Both the position numbers and the translations under genes were made by a program. Source: Alisma plantago-aquatica (Eukaryota; Streptophyta; Magnoliopsida; Alismatales; Alismataceae). Taken from it: DNA of 64,000 nucleotides. The stretch is taken from positions 504,761,303 through 504,825,302 of the forward strand of contig OY856409.1 of the NCBI GenBank assembly GCA_963693085.1, in the 5' to 3' direction. Positions 62,522-64,000 of this stretch are shown in pieces. Every line of letters starts with the position of its first letter. Positions within the stretch are counted from its first letter, which is position 1. The notes under the pieces are model-generated. The model worked only from the letters and a program-made list of their open reading frames with translations, did no database searches and was not told where the DNA came from.

Positions 62522-62665
62522 GGTTGAGAAAGGGGGAAGGTCTAGGGTAGTCTATCTAGGTTGGATTAGGGCTAGGAAAGGTAAGGTAAGTGTAATGACC
62601 CCTTTTCAAATTAGTCATCTGATTAGGGTTTACTTGGATAATTGTATGATTAATTAAGTTGATCA
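62522..62665. other. Interval with a possible LTR start
   Basis: TGTAATGACCCCTTTTC at 62593-62609 looks like the 5' end of a gypsy LTR on the plus strand, but it is cut by the LINE at 62666 and no second copy exists in the window. ATTAGGGTTTAC follows it. Confidence 0.3.
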
Positions 62666-64000
62666 TTTTTTTTTGGAAAATTGGGTAAGTATATTCCAAA
62701 AACCCCCTAAAATGGGACAAAGTTACATGCCACACCCATACATGTGACTACACACATCTAGGAATTGGTTACAGCAGATCCCAATTCCTAGCTATAATAG
62801 GAGGGAAATCAAGACAAGATTTAAAAGTAAAGTACATTCTCTTAATATCAAGTGCAAGACGGCTGAAGATGGCAACAAAGTCAGAAGCGCCATCGTTATG
62901 TAGCCTTTTATTACGCTCCTCCCAAATGAAGTGAACAACACCAGTGATGGCCCAATGTTCAATGATTCTGGATTGCTTTGACCTTTTACCAAGATCCATG
63001 AGGCATTCATATAGAGAATATGAGGCTCTGACGTTGAGCTTAAGTTGATCATGTCCCCAAATATATTTCCAGTATTTGTAGCCCCCTAAAAGATGAGTAA
63101 TGGAGTCATTGTGTTGGCCACAAAGTAAGCATGTAGGAATAGGAGCTCCCGACCACGAACTAATCTTTTCCATAGTAGGTAGTACATTTGTGAGTTCTCT
63201 AAAGGTAGTAAGACTCCATCTAGGATAGTATTTGGAGAGCCAAAGATTTCCATAAGCCTTATCAGATGGATGCTTTTGTCTTGCAATCTCCCAAAGATCC
63301 TTGCCTTCCCAAGCTGAGAAGGAAGGCCATAGAGCTACCATACGTCTGTGACAAGTAGAGCCATTCCTGGAAGTAATAGACAAGGTATCACCATACCTAC
63401 AAGAAAGCCATGAGCTCCATATACATTGCGCTTGGGTGAACTTCTTGATGCGACGTAACGAATGGTAATCCGCAAGTTCATCAAGTCTCTTAAGCCCCAA
63501 GCCACCTTCGTCAAGTAGGTAAGCTAAACGTGACCAACTGGAGGGGTGCACCGAGCTACCCCAAAGGAAGTTAGAAAGTAACAACTCCATTCTTCGTAAG
63601 ACAGCAGGAGGGGTGTCACCCATACACATCCAATAGCTGATCAGACCCATGGCACAGTGCTTAACAAGCACAAGATGACCAGCCATAGATATTTTAGAAC
63701 CAGGCCATCTCTATATCATATCTCTGAGCTTATCTAAACATTCATGGAAATGATGCCTCCTGAGGTTGCCTCCATCCATAGGAAAACCAAGATACTTTGT
63801 GGGCCACGTACCACGCTAAATACCCAAGCAGCTAATCAAGGTGTCCTTGTTGTGGCAAGAAGAGCATAAGAATATATGTGTTTATTCGGATTGCATTTCA
63901 TGCCAGAAACAGAACCAAATTCAAGAAAAACCTGTTTGAGTTTGACAAGGCTGCGTAGACATCCCTCGGAAAAGATAAGTACATCATCTGCAAACATAAG
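62666..64000 (-). mobile_element. L1-type LINE, 3' part, minus strand
   Basis: A run of nine T at 62666-62674 is the poly(A) tail on the minus strand, followed (leftwards in reading direction reversed) by about 95 bases of 3' UTR and an ORF2 C-terminus. The element continues beyond the right edge. The target duplication cannot be checked because the other end is outside. Confidence 0.9.
62769..64000 (-). pseudogene. LINE ORF2, reverse transcriptase C-terminal half and zf-RVT domain
   Basis: On the minus strand the last bases of the window encode LMFADDVLIFSEG, the FADD polymerase box of L1-type RT. GSVSGMKCNPNKH and WPTKYLGFPMDGG follow, then from 63686 an open frame of 305 residues: ISMAGHLVLVKHC region, LLSNFLWGS, GGLGLKRLDELADYH, and the zf-RVT domain (LPTMEKISSWSGAPIPTCLLCGQHNDSITHLL) with CX2C and His, ending near 62769 with a stop. 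Upstream of 63686 a frame change after NPNKH and two stops (before RGTWPTKYLG and before RWPGSKIS) disable it. The usual order of plant LINE ORF2 is kept. Endonuclease and most of RT lie outside the window. Confidence 0.92.

Overview
The window looks like nuclear DNA from a flowering plant. It is AT-rich and I could not find one intact host gene. Everything recognisable is a transposable element or a remnant: a chromodomain Ty3/gypsy element of the Tekay/Del type, a Ty1/copia element, LTR elements primed by initiator-Met tRNA, CACTA DNA transposons, a Cassandra-type TRIM carrying a 5S rRNA segment, and L1-type LINEs. Plant identity rests on these families (Cassandra, Tekay chromovirus, Spm-like CACTA with an Ulp1 protease domain). 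The species cannot be named from the sequence. The ORFs are short because nearly all coding regions are broken by stops and frameshifts.

Layout. 1-303 is a minus-strand copia reverse transcriptase scrap. 2055-15375 is a minus-oriented LTR-internal-LTR-internal-LTR complex. Its first internal region holds a complete non-autonomous LTR element (6669-9515, 5-bp target duplication ATTCT), and its second LTR holds a LINE-like insertion (10956-12563, 16-bp target duplication). About 18001-22589 is the 3' part of a CACTA transposon: a multi-exon dead gene ending in an Ulp1-like protease, then foldback subterminal repeats and the terminal GTAGTAGTG. 22990-47265 is a degenerate copia element on the plus strand, split by a 15.3-kb gypsy element (25464-40767, minus strand) that landed between the primer-binding site and gag. 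The gypsy LTRs are about 5.1 kb, longer than its 4.8-kb internal region. They carry a 28-bp TTAGGG-containing tandem array, a 26-bp array and a palindrome-rich block. The left LTR has a roughly 0.7-kb internal inversion bordered by a scrap of a different copia element.

47266-51260 is mostly unassignable. A CACTA 3' end (51261-51664) abuts a dead copy of a minus-strand gene related to the 'putative plant transposon protein' family. That copy is interrupted by a complete 965-bp non-autonomous CACTA element (51975-52939, target duplication ATA). A second, better preserved copy of the gene lies at 60799-62452. Between them are a Cassandra-like TRIM (54602-55282) and a diverged relative of the gypsy LTR in the opposite orientation (56700-60614). 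The window ends inside a minus-strand LINE whose reverse transcriptase FADD box lies on the last bases.

The best candidates for something new are: the post-insertion inversion with filler DNA inside one gypsy LTR; the CGGT...ACCG palindrome arrays that recur in the terminal regions of unrelated TE families; the twice-represented Transposase_32-like gene with a P/S/T-rich, Tyr-rich and Asp-rich C-terminus; and the 5S-bearing TRIM with two equal 281-bp repeats.
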